The notes: generated from the sequence alone by a model not told the origin. A stretch of 64,000 nt of DNA from Pseudomonas extremorientalis (GCF_001870465.1 NZ_MDGK01000017.1:124001-188000); one strand, 5' to 3'. Shown: positions 1 through 9,047, counted from the first letter of the stretch. Numbers and translations: made by a program.

Positions 1-138
1 ATAGTACAGGCTACACATGACCCGCTGGCTAACGTTGGACGTCTCGCTGTTTTGAACAGCCACAGCCAAAAAACCAGACGGGATGACCAGACGCTTACCC
101 TTAAACGTCACCGTGACGAAGCTTTCTGGTGAAGTGAT
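1..138 (+). CDS. Possible C-terminal fragment of an unknown gene cut by the window edge
   Basis: An open frame enters from the left edge and stops at 136-138, giving 45 residues rich in Arg and Lys and ending TLTLKRHRDEAFW. It could be the tail of a gene that starts outside the window. I do not recognise it. It overlaps the frame starting at 83 in another phase, so at most one of the two is likely to be real over 83-138. Confidence 0.25.
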
Positions 139-382
139 CTTTCCACCAGGCGGTGGTGTCATGTGCGATGGCACTGCCATCAATAACTTCATGCAGCTGC
201 AAAAAATCTACGCCCAGTTCGATTGGGCTCGCAAAACGTGCGAATTAAACGAGCAATCAATACGTGATGCGTTAGAGGTCGGTGATAAAGACTTCCGTTT
301 GCATATTGGGTTTGCTGACAGGCAGCTGTATTTGTACGAAGGCAGCACGGGTGTCCGCATTGAGTTCGCTGGGCTCGCATAG
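83..382 (+). CDS. Hypothetical protein, 99 aa
   Basis: A 99-residue frame with an ordinary globular composition, no signal peptide and no membrane segment. I do not recognise a family. The frame cannot extend upstream because of a stop at 53-55. The ATG at 83 has only a weak GGG upstream. An in-frame ATG at 161 is preceded by AGGCGGTGG and would give a 73-residue protein; it also avoids the overlap with the frame ending at 138, so it may be the true start. The gene lies in an eroded accessory patch with an IS66 remnant and a DUF927 remnant, so it may itself be a leftover. Confidence 0.4.
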   Translation: MTRRLPLNVTVTKLSGEVIFPPGGGVMCDGTAINNFMQLQKIYAQFDWARKTCELNEQSIRDALEVGDKDFRLHIGFADRQLYLYEGSTGVRIEFAGLA

Positions 383-423
383 CCACATTTTCTCTCGTCC
401 TTTAGCTAGCCGATTCCCAAAAC

Positions 424-509
424 CTGCCGGGGCCCCTGAGAGATTCCTTACAGCACGGGGTCGGAAACCCGCGACATCGTGGTAGCGACAGATTCCCCTG
501 CTTACTGAA
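424..509 (+). repeat. Copy A of an inverted ~86-bp repeat
   Basis: This stretch matches, at roughly 70 percent by eye, the reverse complement of 1649-1735. Shared blocks include CTGCCGG, GGCCCCTGAG, CACGGGGTCGGAAA and TAGCG. In copy B the block spans the stop codon of the DUF927 remnant and its 3' flank, so copy A is probably the trace of a second, related element end in opposite orientation. The rest of 383-825 holds no gene I can support, apart from the GTCAAC repeats at 612-643. Confidence 0.6.
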
Positions 510-611
510 ATTTCAACGTTGAAATTGAAAGGATCTTGAAGAAAAAGGGACATCGTTACCGTGTTGGTAAAGATGCCCCTTTGTTTTGCTGATAACGCAC
601 GCATGGCGTTC

Positions 612-643
612 GTCAACCGAGTCAACTCCGTCAACCTGTCAAC
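612..643 (+). repeat. Four short direct repeats of GTCAAC
   Basis: GTCAAC occurs at 612, 621, 630 and 638, with start-to-start spacing of 9, 9 and 8 bases. The regular spacing resembles small iterons or a run of protein-binding boxes. It sits in a gap without a convincing gene, next to remnants of an integrative element. It could also be chance low complexity in a decayed coding sequence. Confidence 0.4.
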
Positions 644-825
644 CAACTTCAAAAATCCAGCCGCTAACACGAACGCGCGGGTTCTCTGCCCCGTGTCAGT
701 TTGGAGTGCTCAGGGTCCCTGGCACCTATCTCGTAAGCAGCTGGCTAATACGCCTATACATTGCTTTCACGTCAATTCACGTTCTCTGTATCAGCCTCTC
801 AAATCCCTGTCGGCAAGAGGGCTGA

Positions 826-1431
826 TTATTTTCTGGAGAGCGATGCGATCATTTGATCAAAGGCCGTTAGCGAATATCTTCCATCAAGGTTTTCTACGGT
901 GGGCATTTTTGAAGGAAACCCGAATCGCACTCTGCCAGGAAGCACTTCATCCATAGCTGAGTACCAGGTCAGCAGAGCTTGTTGGAGGCGCACGTGTAGC
1001 TCGAATCTACTCCGTCGGCGGGTGGTGTCTGCTTTGGCTCGTTCGCGCGCGAGCTGAGGATCTATGCGGCCAACAATGTAACAGTCAGCAAAGCCAATAC
1101 GTCCTTGTGCGATCGTTTCTCTTGTGGCATCCAATTCTATTCGCCAGTCGTGTTCGCTCGCCTCGCCGATCTGCCAAAGGCTCCAAATGTAGTGGAGCTT
1201 GAGAGGGTCACTGTCACACAAAACCCACGAAGAAATGTCTTCCATGGCCAGCGTCGTTTGCCAGCGATCCACGTTTCGCTCTGCCCAAAAAGTTGCTGCT
1301 CCGACTGGATCCTTTATCCGATCCGGCTCGTTTTCAAAACGGCCGTTTTCAGGAATGACATGTTGCCCTCCATGCTTAGAGCACCAAGTGGTTTTCCCGC
1401 TGGCGCTGATACCCTCAACAACCAAAATCAT
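826..1431 (-). CDS. P-loop nucleotide-kinase-like protein, 201 aa
   Basis: The protein opens with a hydrophobic beta strand leading into GISASGKTT, a textbook Walker A loop (GxxxxGKT) at about residues 7-15. An Arg-rich stretch near residue 140 (ARERAKADTTRRRSR) resembles the lid region of thymidylate- or adenylate-kinase-like enzymes. It probably phosphorylates a small molecule or nucleotide, but I cannot name the substrate. The start at 1431 is preferred because the Walker loop normally follows within ten residues and a GGAG lies 11 bases upstream. A longer frame to 1512 exists, but it runs across an IS66 remnant. There is no partner gene beside it. Confidence 0.7.
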   Translation of the reverse strand: MILVVEGISASGKTTWCSKHGGQHVIPENGRFENEPDRIKDPVGAATFWAERNVDRWQTTLAMEDISSWVLCDSDPLKLHYIWSLWQIGEASEHDWRIELDATRETIAQGRIGFADCYIVGRIDPQLARERAKADTTRRRSRFELHVRLQQALLTWYSAMDEVLPGRVRFGFPSKMPTVENLDGRYSLTAFDQMIASLSRK

Positions 1432-1487
1432 CGTTACGACTACTCCGTTAATTGCGCCATCCTTGTAAGTCCCAAAGCATCGGGGGA

Positions 1488-1646
1488 TTACGTGGTTTCT
1501 GCCGCCACCCACTGATGCGGCAGCAGTTGCCTGATCTCACGCGCTCGCTGTGTCGGCAGCCGCATCAGCACATCTGTAAGATAGGCATACCCTATCTCTA
1601 AATCTTGGGCAAATGCACAGGTGAACCGCAGTTCACCATGTTCACC
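1488..1646 (-). pseudogene. C-terminal remnant of an IS66-family transposase (TnpC)
   Basis: Read on the minus strand, this stretch encodes a tail with GYAYLTDVLMRLPTQRAREI followed by RQLLPHQW and a stop at 1488-1490. The YAYLxDVLxRLPT...LLPHxW pattern is the usual C-terminal signature of IS66 TnpC transposases. Only about 50 codons survive; an in-frame stop lies just upstream, and no other IS66 gene or terminal repeat is visible. It is a dead fragment that marks past insertion and deletion in this patch. Confidence 0.7.
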
Positions 1647-1648
1647 TG

Positions 1649-1735
1649 TTCACTAAGCTGGGCATCTTTCCGCTAACAAGATCGGGCGGATTTCCGACCC
1701 CGTGTCTCAATGAAAACCTCAGGGGCCCCCGGCAG
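1649..1735 (-). repeat. Copy B of the inverted ~86-bp repeat
   Basis: The reverse complement matches 424-509. This copy covers the last codons and stop of the DUF927 remnant (at 1719-1735) and about 70 bases of its 3' flank. Because it belongs to the natural 3' end of that gene, copy A probably derives from a second element of the same kind. Confidence 0.6.
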
Positions 1736-2460
1736 TGTGCAGGGCATCGCCCATGCCGTGTTCCATCGTCTTGCGAAAGCCCAGCCGATCAATCGTGCGT
1801 GGGCCGTGCTCATCGATCTTGGCGGCGGCAGATTCCCAACGGGTGAATCGGCTTTCTCCTAAGCGCTCGATGACCTGGCGCAGCCGCGCCAAGATCGCAT
1901 CACCCTCGAAGTTACCGGCGCCGCCACGTTCGGCCAGCCACGCATGCAGACACACCCGTGCGGCGGTTGTGGCTGTGCCATCGGGCCAGCGAGTAACGCC
2001 GTAGGCGGTGGCTAACTCCCCGGCCGCTGCTGCGAGGCCAAAGCGAAGGGAGGCACGTTGCGCCTGACCACTGGCCGAGGCGGGTAGGTTTTGGGTGATG
2101 GACTGTTCCACAGTGCGGCGCACGATCACTGTCCACCTGAGCATTTCCCCAGGCGCACACAGTGCGGGCAGGAAAGCGGTGAGGGGCGTGCCGTAATATT
2201 TGGCTACGCGGGCCTTGAGCGCATCGGAGAGGGCGGCAGCGTCCTCAAAACCATTCAGCACATCGAACATGCCCAGGCCTTTGCTGGCATCCGCAGGTAC
2301 GGCAAGCATGCGCACCTCCATACCGGCTTTCAGCTCCTTGTTGGCATCTGCCATGTGCTACGCCAACGTCTTCTCGTCCGTAGAGAGAAACAGCAAGCGC
2401 CACGCCTGCACGTAACCGGGGTTAGTGCACGACTTTCCTCTTCCTAACGCCCGCAACCCT
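1719..2460 (-). pseudogene. C-terminal part of a DUF927 helicase-like gene with an in-frame stop
   Basis: The frame from 2354 to 1719 encodes 211 residues including MADANKELKAGMEVRML followed by VPADASKGLG, the pattern around the conserved AGxEVRxxxxPADA motif of DUF927 proteins, the large ATPase or helicase-like proteins of integrative elements. Upstream in the same phase lies YVQAWRLLFLSTDEKTLA, the motif that normally precedes it, but a TAG at 2357-2359 separates the two halves. The N-terminal ATPase core is absent altogether. The gene is therefore truncated and interrupted. An unsuppressed stop would leave at most a fragment translated from the ATG at 2354. Confidence 0.8.
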
Positions 2461-2534
2461 CCAGACTGGCCGCCGGAAATCTCTCGCCACAGATACCAAC
2501 TTTCATCTCCAGCCGCTCCTGAGCTACTTTTCCT

Positions 2535-2580
2535 CCGTCGCTTCCAACCCAGCGACCGGACTTGAGAATCCGAGAAACAA
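2535..2580 (+). promoter_or_regulatory. Conserved double hairpin upstream of the DUF3077 leader
   Basis: GTCGCT (2537-2542) pairs with AGCGAC (2551-2556), and CGGA (2557-2560) pairs with TCCG (2569-2572), followed by GAAACA. The same arrangement occurs at 58713-58757, where the second stem is CGGG/CCCG, a compensatory change. A -10-like TAGACT follows at 2606-2611, four bases before GGCGC. At the second locus TATAAT stands four bases before GGCGC. The hairpins may therefore lie just upstream of the transcription start and act as DNA sites rather than RNA. Confidence 0.5.
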
Positions 2581-2640
2581 TAGGCGCATAGGCGCCACCA
2601 TCCATTAGACTGTTGGCGCTTTTTTGTGCCCGCATGCCTG

Positions 2641-2730
2641 TGTCATGGTGGCTATGCGTGGGAGACCTTCGGGTCTGCCGGGTTCCTATTGTCCCGGTTT
2701 CTCAGCCCGCGCATAGCTGCCACCCATTCG
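2641..2730 (+). ncRNA. Structured multi-branched leader RNA, copy 1
   Basis: A closing stem forms between 2647-2662 and 2706-2724: GGTGGC with GCCACC, TATGCGT with GCGCATA, and GGG with CCC, with GCT at 2716-2718 bulged. It encloses two hairpins. One is AGACC-TTCG-GGTCT (2663-2676), a cUUCGg tetraloop. The other is CCGGG/CCCGG (2678-2697). The same fold occurs at 58816-58897 with compensated changes in the closing stem and in the second hairpin. It lies about 50 bases before a leader ORF and the DUF3077 gene, so a cis-regulatory role is likely. The shape recalls phage C4-type antisense RNAs; that identity is unproven. Confidence 0.7.
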
Positions 2731-2775
2731 CATGAGAAACGAACGTGGTAGCTCTCTACATTAGGAGCTTGAGCA

Positions 2776-2850
2776 ATGAACGTTTCTGATAAATCGTACA
2801 CGCGCAATGCTGCAATCGACGCCGCCGCTCAGATCGGAGGTGCCGAATGA
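2776..2850 (+). CDS. 24-codon leader ORF coupled to the DUF3077 gene
   Basis: The ATG at 2776 follows AGGAG (2763-2767) with 8 bases of spacing, the best ribosome binding site in this area. The ORF encodes 24 residues starting MNVSDKSYTRNAAIDAA and ends in TGA at 2848-2850, which overlaps the ATG of the DUF3077 gene at 2847 (ATGA). The overlap implies translational coupling, and the downstream start has its own GGAGG at 2836-2840 inside this ORF. The peptide has no family that I recognise and could be a small protein or only a coupling device. Confidence 0.6.
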   Translation: MNVSDKSYTRNAAIDAAAQIGGAE

Positions 2851-3155
2851 TCAACCCACCCCTCAACAAAACCCTCGGCGTCATCACCTTTTCCACTTGC
2901 GGCAAGCAGCCCAACCTCCACCGTCTATTCCGCGTCAATTCTGGCGTGCCCATCCGTGATGCCCTGGAGCATGTCTCCGAGTTGTTGCACTGTTCCAAGT
3001 TGCTGGCGTTGGATGCGGCCATGGATTCCAGTGCCGATCGCTATGCCTGGGCGGCGCATTATTTGGGGGAGATGGCGAAGGCGGTGGTGGATGATTTGGC
3101 GAATGGGATGTTATCGAATGGGGTGGTGGAGGAGGGGGAGTCAGTGGAGGCGTAA
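2847..3155 (+). CDS. DUF3077 family protein, 102 aa
   Basis: The sequence matches the DUF3077 pattern from memory: a beta-rich start with LFRVNSGVP, then IRDALEHVSELLHCSKLLAL, and a helical end with WAAHYLGEMAKAVVDDL. The family is small, of unknown function, and largely restricted to Pseudomonas. No signal peptide or membrane segment is present, so it is probably cytoplasmic. It is coupled by an ATGA overlap to the leader ORF and preceded by the structured RNA at 2641-2730. The C-terminal 20 residues are acidic and low in complexity. A bidirectional terminator lies downstream at 3283-3317. Confidence 0.75.
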   Translation: MINPPLNKTLGVITFSTCGKQPNLHRLFRVNSGVPIRDALEHVSELLHCSKLLALDAAMDSSADRYAWAAHYLGEMAKAVVDDLANGMLSNGVVEEGESVEA

Positions 3156-3189
3156 GGCAGATAGCTTGAGGATGTTTGGGCTGGCGTCT

Positions 3190-3212
3190 TCGCAGGCAAG
3201 CCAGCGCCCACA
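3190..3212 (+). repeat. Single REP half-element
   Basis: TCGCAGGCAAGCCAGCGCCC resembles one arm of the REP elements found elsewhere in the window, for example at 59232. No partner arm is seen nearby. Confidence 0.5.
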
Positions 3213-3282
3213 GGCGGCTGTGTTTTAAGATAGAGCAGGCGGCGATCGGTCATTCTGCTGATCACCCGCTTTTCTACAGGCG

Positions 3283-3317
3283 AAAAAAAAGACCTTGAAT
3301 TTCAAGGTCTTTTTTTA
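3283..3317. terminator. Bidirectional terminator between the DUF3077 gene and tRNA-Leu
   Basis: GACCTTGAA pairs with TTCAAGGTC, flanked by eight A on the left and seven or more T on the right. The symmetry lets it end transcription of the DUF3077 gene (plus) and of the tRNA (minus). Confidence 0.9.
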
Positions 3318-3320
3318 AGA

Positions 3321-3405
3321 TGGTGCCCCGAGGGAGACTCGAACTCCCACTCCTTTCGAAAACGGATTTTGAATCCGCCGCGTCTACCAATTCCGCCATC
3401 AGGGC
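3321..3405 (-). tRNA. tRNA-Leu, anticodon CAA
   Basis: On the minus strand the 85-nt molecule begins GCCCTGATGGCGGAA and ends CGGGGCACCA, with the CCA encoded. The D-loop carries the expected GG, the anticodon loop reads TTCAAAA within a CGGA/TCCG stem (anticodon CAA), there is a class II variable arm, and the T-arm is GGGAG-TTCGAGT-CTCCC. Its 3' end faces the eroded accessory patch at 1-2.5 kb. tRNA 3' ends are common integration sites, but I find no second copy of that end in the window. Confidence 0.97.
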
Positions 3406-3418
3406 TCAATGGCGGCGA

Positions 3419-3447
3419 AGTATAGAGAGGTGATTACCGTTGGTCAA
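3419..3447 (-). promoter_or_regulatory. Promoter of tRNA-Leu
   Basis: On the minus strand TTGACC (3442-3447) stands 17 bases before TATACT (3419-3424), close to the sigma-70 consensus. The mature tRNA begins 13 bases after the -10, which leaves a very short 5' leader. Confidence 0.85.
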
Positions 3448-3513
3448 TCACGTTTCATGGTCAATTTTGACTATTTCCGCTAGACTTCCCGGCCCTGCTA
3501 GACGAACCCCATC

Positions 3514-5684
<2,171 letters not shown>

Positions 5685-5727
5685 GTTTTCCGACCCTAAG
5701 ATTCACTATTTGCAACTGGAGTGCTAA

Positions 5728-6066
5728 ATGAGCTTTTTTATCTCTAACGCCATGGCTGATGCCGCTGCGCCTGCCGCTGCCGGTCCTATGGGCGGTGGTT
5801 TCGAGTGGATTTTCCTGGTCGGCTTCCTGGTCATCTTCTATCTGATGATCTGGCGTCCACAGGCCAAGCGCGCCAAAGAGCAGAAAAACCTGCTCGGCAG
5901 CCTGCAAAAAGGCGACGAAGTGGTGACCACTGGCGGCATCGCCGGCAAGATCACCAAGGTTTCCGATGCTTTCGTGGTCCTGGAAGTTTCCGACACCGTA
6001 GAAATGAAGTTCCAGAAGGGCGCCATCGCCGCCACGCTGCCAAAAGGCACGCTCAAAGCGATCTGA
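5728..6066 (+). CDS. yajC: Preprotein translocase accessory subunit YajC
   Basis: YajC associates with SecDF in the inner membrane. The 112-residue protein has one membrane helix (about residues 30-47, FEWIFLVGFLVIFYLMIWRP) followed by a basic KRAKE stretch and a cytoplasmic domain containing GDEVVTTGGIAGKI, the family hallmark. A GGAG eight bases upstream supports the ATG at 5728. It lies 43 bases after tgt and 60 bases before secD. Confidence 0.96.
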   Translation: MSFFISNAMADAAAPAAAGPMGGGFEWIFLVGFLVIFYLMIWRPQAKRAKEQKNLLGSLQKGDEVVTTGGIAGKITKVSDAFVVLEVSDTVEMKFQKGAIAATLPKGTLKAI

Positions 6067-6087
6067 GTAACAACCTTTACCAATCGA

Positions 6088-6108
6088 CGGGGCGCGCAAG
6101 GCGCCCCG
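6088..6108 (+). other. GC-rich hairpin between yajC and secD
   Basis: CGGGGCGC pairs perfectly with GCGCCCCG around a five-base loop. There is no T-run, so it is not a classical terminator. It may protect the yajC 3' end or mark a processing site within the operon. Confidence 0.5.
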
Positions 6109-6128
6109 CGTTATAAGCGGGCGGCGTG

Positions 6129-8000
6129 ATGCTGAACAAATACCCTCTGTGGAAATACGTACTGATCCTGGCGGTGCTGGCGATCGGTTTTATTTATTCC
6201 GCTCCCAATCTCTATCCTGATGACCCGGCGATCCAGATCACTGGCGCCAGCACTTCGCTGCAGGTCAATCAGGCTGATCTGGAACGCGCGAGCAAAGCGC
6301 TCAACGACGCGGGTATCCAGGTCAAGGCGGCAACGTTGGCAGCTGGTGCGAAAGGCGGTTTGCTGCGCCTGACCAAGGCAGAAGACCAATTGCCGGCCAA
6401 GGATGTCGTGCGCAAGGCCATGGGTGACGACTATGTGGTCGCGCTCAACCTGGCACAGACCACGCCACAATGGCTGCGCAGCATTGGCGCGCACCCGATG
6501 AAGCTGGGCCTGGACTTGTCCGGTGGCGTGCACTTCCTGCTGGAAGTCGATATGGACAAAGCCCTCGACGCGCGCCTGAAAGTCTACGAAGGCGATGTGA
6601 AGAGCCTGCTGCGCAAAGAGAAGTTGCGTTATCGCAGCCTGCCGCAGATCAACGGCGCCATCCAGCTGGGCTTCTCTGACGAAGCATCCCGCGAACAGGC
6701 CCGTGCGCTGGTGCGCAAGAACTTCAACGATTTCGATATCGTACCGGCCGACCTCAATGGTCAACCTGTACTGCGCCTGGCGATGACGCCAGCCAAGATC
6801 GCGGAAATCCGTGAGTACTCCATCAAGCAGAACTTGACCACGGTGCGTAACCGGGTCAACGAACTGGGTGTGGCCGAGCCGATCGTTCAGCGCCAGGGCG
6901 CCAACCGCATCGTGGTTGAGCTGCCAGGTGTACAGGACACGGCTGAAGCCAAGCGTATCCTGGGCAAGACCGCCAACCTGGAATTCCGTCTGGCGGCTGA
7001 GCCGGGTGCTACCCGCGCCACGGCCGAAGAGTTCGAATTCCGCGAAGGCAACCGTCCTCCTGCATTGATCGAGCGTGGCTTGATCATCACCGGTGACCAG
7101 GTCACCGACGCCAAGGCCGGTTTCGATTCGCAGCACGGTACGCCTGAAGTGAACATCCGTCTGGATGGCCATGGCGGCGACCTGATGAGCCGCGCCACGC
7201 GCAGCAACGTCGGTCGCAGCATGGCGGTGATCTTCATCGAGCAGCGGCCGGTCACCACTTACACCAAGCAAATGGTCGACGGCGTCGAGAAAGACGTACC
7301 GGTCCAGACCTTCAAGGAAGAGAAGAAGATCATCAGCCTGGCGACCATCCAGTCGCCACTGGGTGCTCAATTCCGTATCACCGGCCTGAACGGCCAGGGT
7401 GAATCGTCTGAGCTGGCCCTGTTGCTGCGTGCCGGTGGCTTGGCGGCGCCGATGTACTTCGCTGAAGAGCGTACCATCGGCCCGAGCCTGGGTGCCGACA
7501 ACATCACCAAGGGTATCGATGCAGCCTTGTGGGGCATGTTGTTCGTGTCGCTGTTCATCATCGCCATCTATCGCTTCTTCGGCATCATCGCCACCGTGGC
7601 CCTGGCGGGCAACATGGTGATGCTGCTGGCCCTGATGTCGCTGCTGGGCGCTACACTGACCCTGCCAGGTATCGCCGGTATCGTACTCACCATGGGTATG
7701 GCGGTAGACGCCAACGTACTGATCTTCTCGCGGATCCGTGAAGAGATCGCGGCAGGCATGACCGTACAGCGTGCAATCAACGAAGGCTTCGGCCGGGCAT
7801 TTACCGCGATTCTCGACTCCAACCTGACCACCTTACTGGTCGGCGGGATTCTCTTTGCCATGGGCACCGGCCCGGTCAAAGGTTTTGCGGTGACCATGTC
7901 CCTCGGTATCTTTACCTCGATGTTCACGGCCATCATGGTGACCCGCGCAATGGTCAACCTGATCTTTGGCGGGCGTGACTTCAAGAAGTTGTGGATTTAA
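6129..8000 (+). CDS. secD: Protein translocase subunit SecD
   Basis: SecD uses the proton gradient to help pull secreted proteins across the inner membrane. The 623-residue protein has an N-terminal membrane helix (about 8-26), a large periplasmic region that includes GLDLSGGVHFLLEVD near residue 128 and NRVNELGVAEPIVQRQG near 240, and a C-terminal RND-like block of five helices with GMAVDANVLIFSRIREE near 525. ATG 6129 is preferred over GTG 6126 because family members begin MLNKYPLW. The ribosome binding site is poor. secF follows nine bases after the stop. Confidence 0.97.
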   Translation: MLNKYPLWKYVLILAVLAIGFIYSAPNLYPDDPAIQITGASTSLQVNQADLERASKALNDAGIQVKAATLAAGAKGGLLRLTKAEDQLPAKDVVRKAMGDDYVVALNLAQTTPQWLRSIGAHPMKLGLDLSGGVHFLLEVDMDKALDARLKVYEGDVKSLLRKEKLRYRSLPQINGAIQLGFSDEASREQARALVRKNFNDFDIVPADLNGQPVLRLAMTPAKIAEIREYSIKQNLTTVRNRVNELGVAEPIVQRQGANRIVVELPGVQDTAEAKRILGKTANLEFRLAAEPGATRATAEEFEFREGNRPPALIERGLIITGDQVTDAKAGFDSQHGTPEVNIRLDGHGGDLMSRATRSNVGRSMAVIFIEQRPVTTYTKQMVDGVEKDVPVQTFKEEKKIISLATIQSPLGAQFRITGLNGQGESSELALLLRAGGLAAPMYFAEERTIGPSLGADNITKGIDAALWGMLFVSLFIIAIYRFFGIIATVALAGNMVMLLALMSLLGATLTLPGIAGIVLTMGMAVDANVLIFSRIREEIAAGMTVQRAINEGFGRAFTAILDSNLTTLLVGGILFAMGTGPVKGFAVTMSLGIFTSMFTAIMVTRAMVNLIFGGRDFKKLWI

Positions 8001-8009
8001 GGGGCTGCC

Positions 8010-8924
8010 ATGTTACGTACAATCAACTTCATGGGCGTTCGCAACGTTGCGTTCGGCGTCACCGTGCTCCTTACCGTTCTGGCGTTGTTCAGCTGGTTCC
8101 ATAAGGGCCTGAACTACGGTCTGGACTTTACCGGCGGTACGCTCATCGAGCTGACCTACGAGAAGCCTGCCGACGTTACCCTGGTGCGCAACGAGCTGGT
8201 CAAGGCCGGCTATCACGAAGCCGTCGTGCAGAGCTTCGGTGCGACCACGGATCTGCTGGTGCGCATGCCGGGCGAAGACCCGCAACTGGGTCACCAGGTG
8301 GCGGAGGCCTTGCAGAAGGTCGGCGGCGACAACCCGGCATCGGTCAAGCGCGTCGAGTTCGTCGGCCCGCAAGTCGGTGAAGAACTGCGCGACCAGGGCG
8401 GCCTCGGCATGCTGATGGCGCTGGTCGGCATCATGATCTACCTGGCGTTCCGCTTTCAGTGGAAGTTCGGTGTCGGCGCGATTGTGTCGCTGATCCACGA
8501 CGTGATCGTGACCGTGGGTATCCTGGCGTACTTCCAGGTGACCTTCGACCTGACCGTACTGGCGGCTGTGCTGGCGATCATCGGTTACTCGCTCAACGAC
8601 ACCATCGTGGTATTCGACCGGGTTCGTGAGAACTTCCGCGTACTGCGCAAGGCGTCGCTGATCGAGAACATCAACGTCTCCACCACCCAGACCCTGCTGC
8701 GCACCATGGCGACGTCGATCTCCACGCTGCTGGCGATTGCGGCGCTGATGATCTTCGGTGGCGACAACCTGTGGGGCTTCTCCCTGGCGCTGTTCATCGG
8801 CGTACTGGCGGGTACCTATTCCTCGATCTACATCGCCAACGTGGTGCTGATCTGGCTGAACCTCAACAGCGAAGACCTGATCCCTCCGGCCAGCACTGGC
8901 AAGGAGGTCGACGACCGTCCTTGA
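8010..8924 (+). CDS. secF: Protein translocase subunit SecF
   Basis: SecF is the partner of SecD. The 304-residue length is normal. Motifs are GLDFTGGTLIELTYE near residue 38, six membrane helices, and SLNDTIVVFDRVREN near 190, which is the counterpart of the proton-relay helix in SecD. AGGGGCTGCC precedes the ATG at 8010. A strong terminator at 8955-8987 closes the queA-tgt-yajC-secDF unit. Confidence 0.97.
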   Translation: MLRTINFMGVRNVAFGVTVLLTVLALFSWFHKGLNYGLDFTGGTLIELTYEKPADVTLVRNELVKAGYHEAVVQSFGATTDLLVRMPGEDPQLGHQVAEALQKVGGDNPASVKRVEFVGPQVGEELRDQGGLGMLMALVGIMIYLAFRFQWKFGVGAIVSLIHDVIVTVGILAYFQVTFDLTVLAAVLAIIGYSLNDTIVVFDRVRENFRVLRKASLIENINVSTTQTLLRTMATSISTLLAIAALMIFGGDNLWGFSLALFIGVLAGTYSSIYIANVVLIWLNLNSEDLIPPASTGKEVDDRP

Positions 8925-8954
8925 TGGGCGCTTGTTGATCTGCTGTTACAAAGA

Positions 8955-8987
8955 AGGCACGAGTATTGAACTCGTGCCTTTTTTTTT
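8955..8987 (+). terminator. Terminator after secF
   Basis: AGGCACGAGT pairs with ACTCGTGCCT around a five-base loop and is followed by nine T. Confidence 0.95.
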
Positions 8988-9047
8988 GCTCCAAGGCTGG
9001 GTATAGCGCGGATCTTTCGATCCGTTTGTGATGGTCAGGAGGTTCAC

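Noticed and set aside
2444..2635. A 63-residue minus-strand frame overlapping the leader hairpins
   Set aside because: It covers the conserved double hairpin and is better explained by that structure; no homologous frame exists at the second locus.
2641..2730. Firm assignment of the leader to the C4 antisense RNA family
   Set aside because: The overall shape is similar, but I cannot run a covariance search, and there is no phage antirepressor gene nearby.
1..3405. An attachment-site duplication of the tRNA-Leu 3' end
   Set aside because: No second copy of the terminal tRNA sequence was found between 1 and 3320, and no integrase gene is visible, so integration at this tRNA remains only a possibility.
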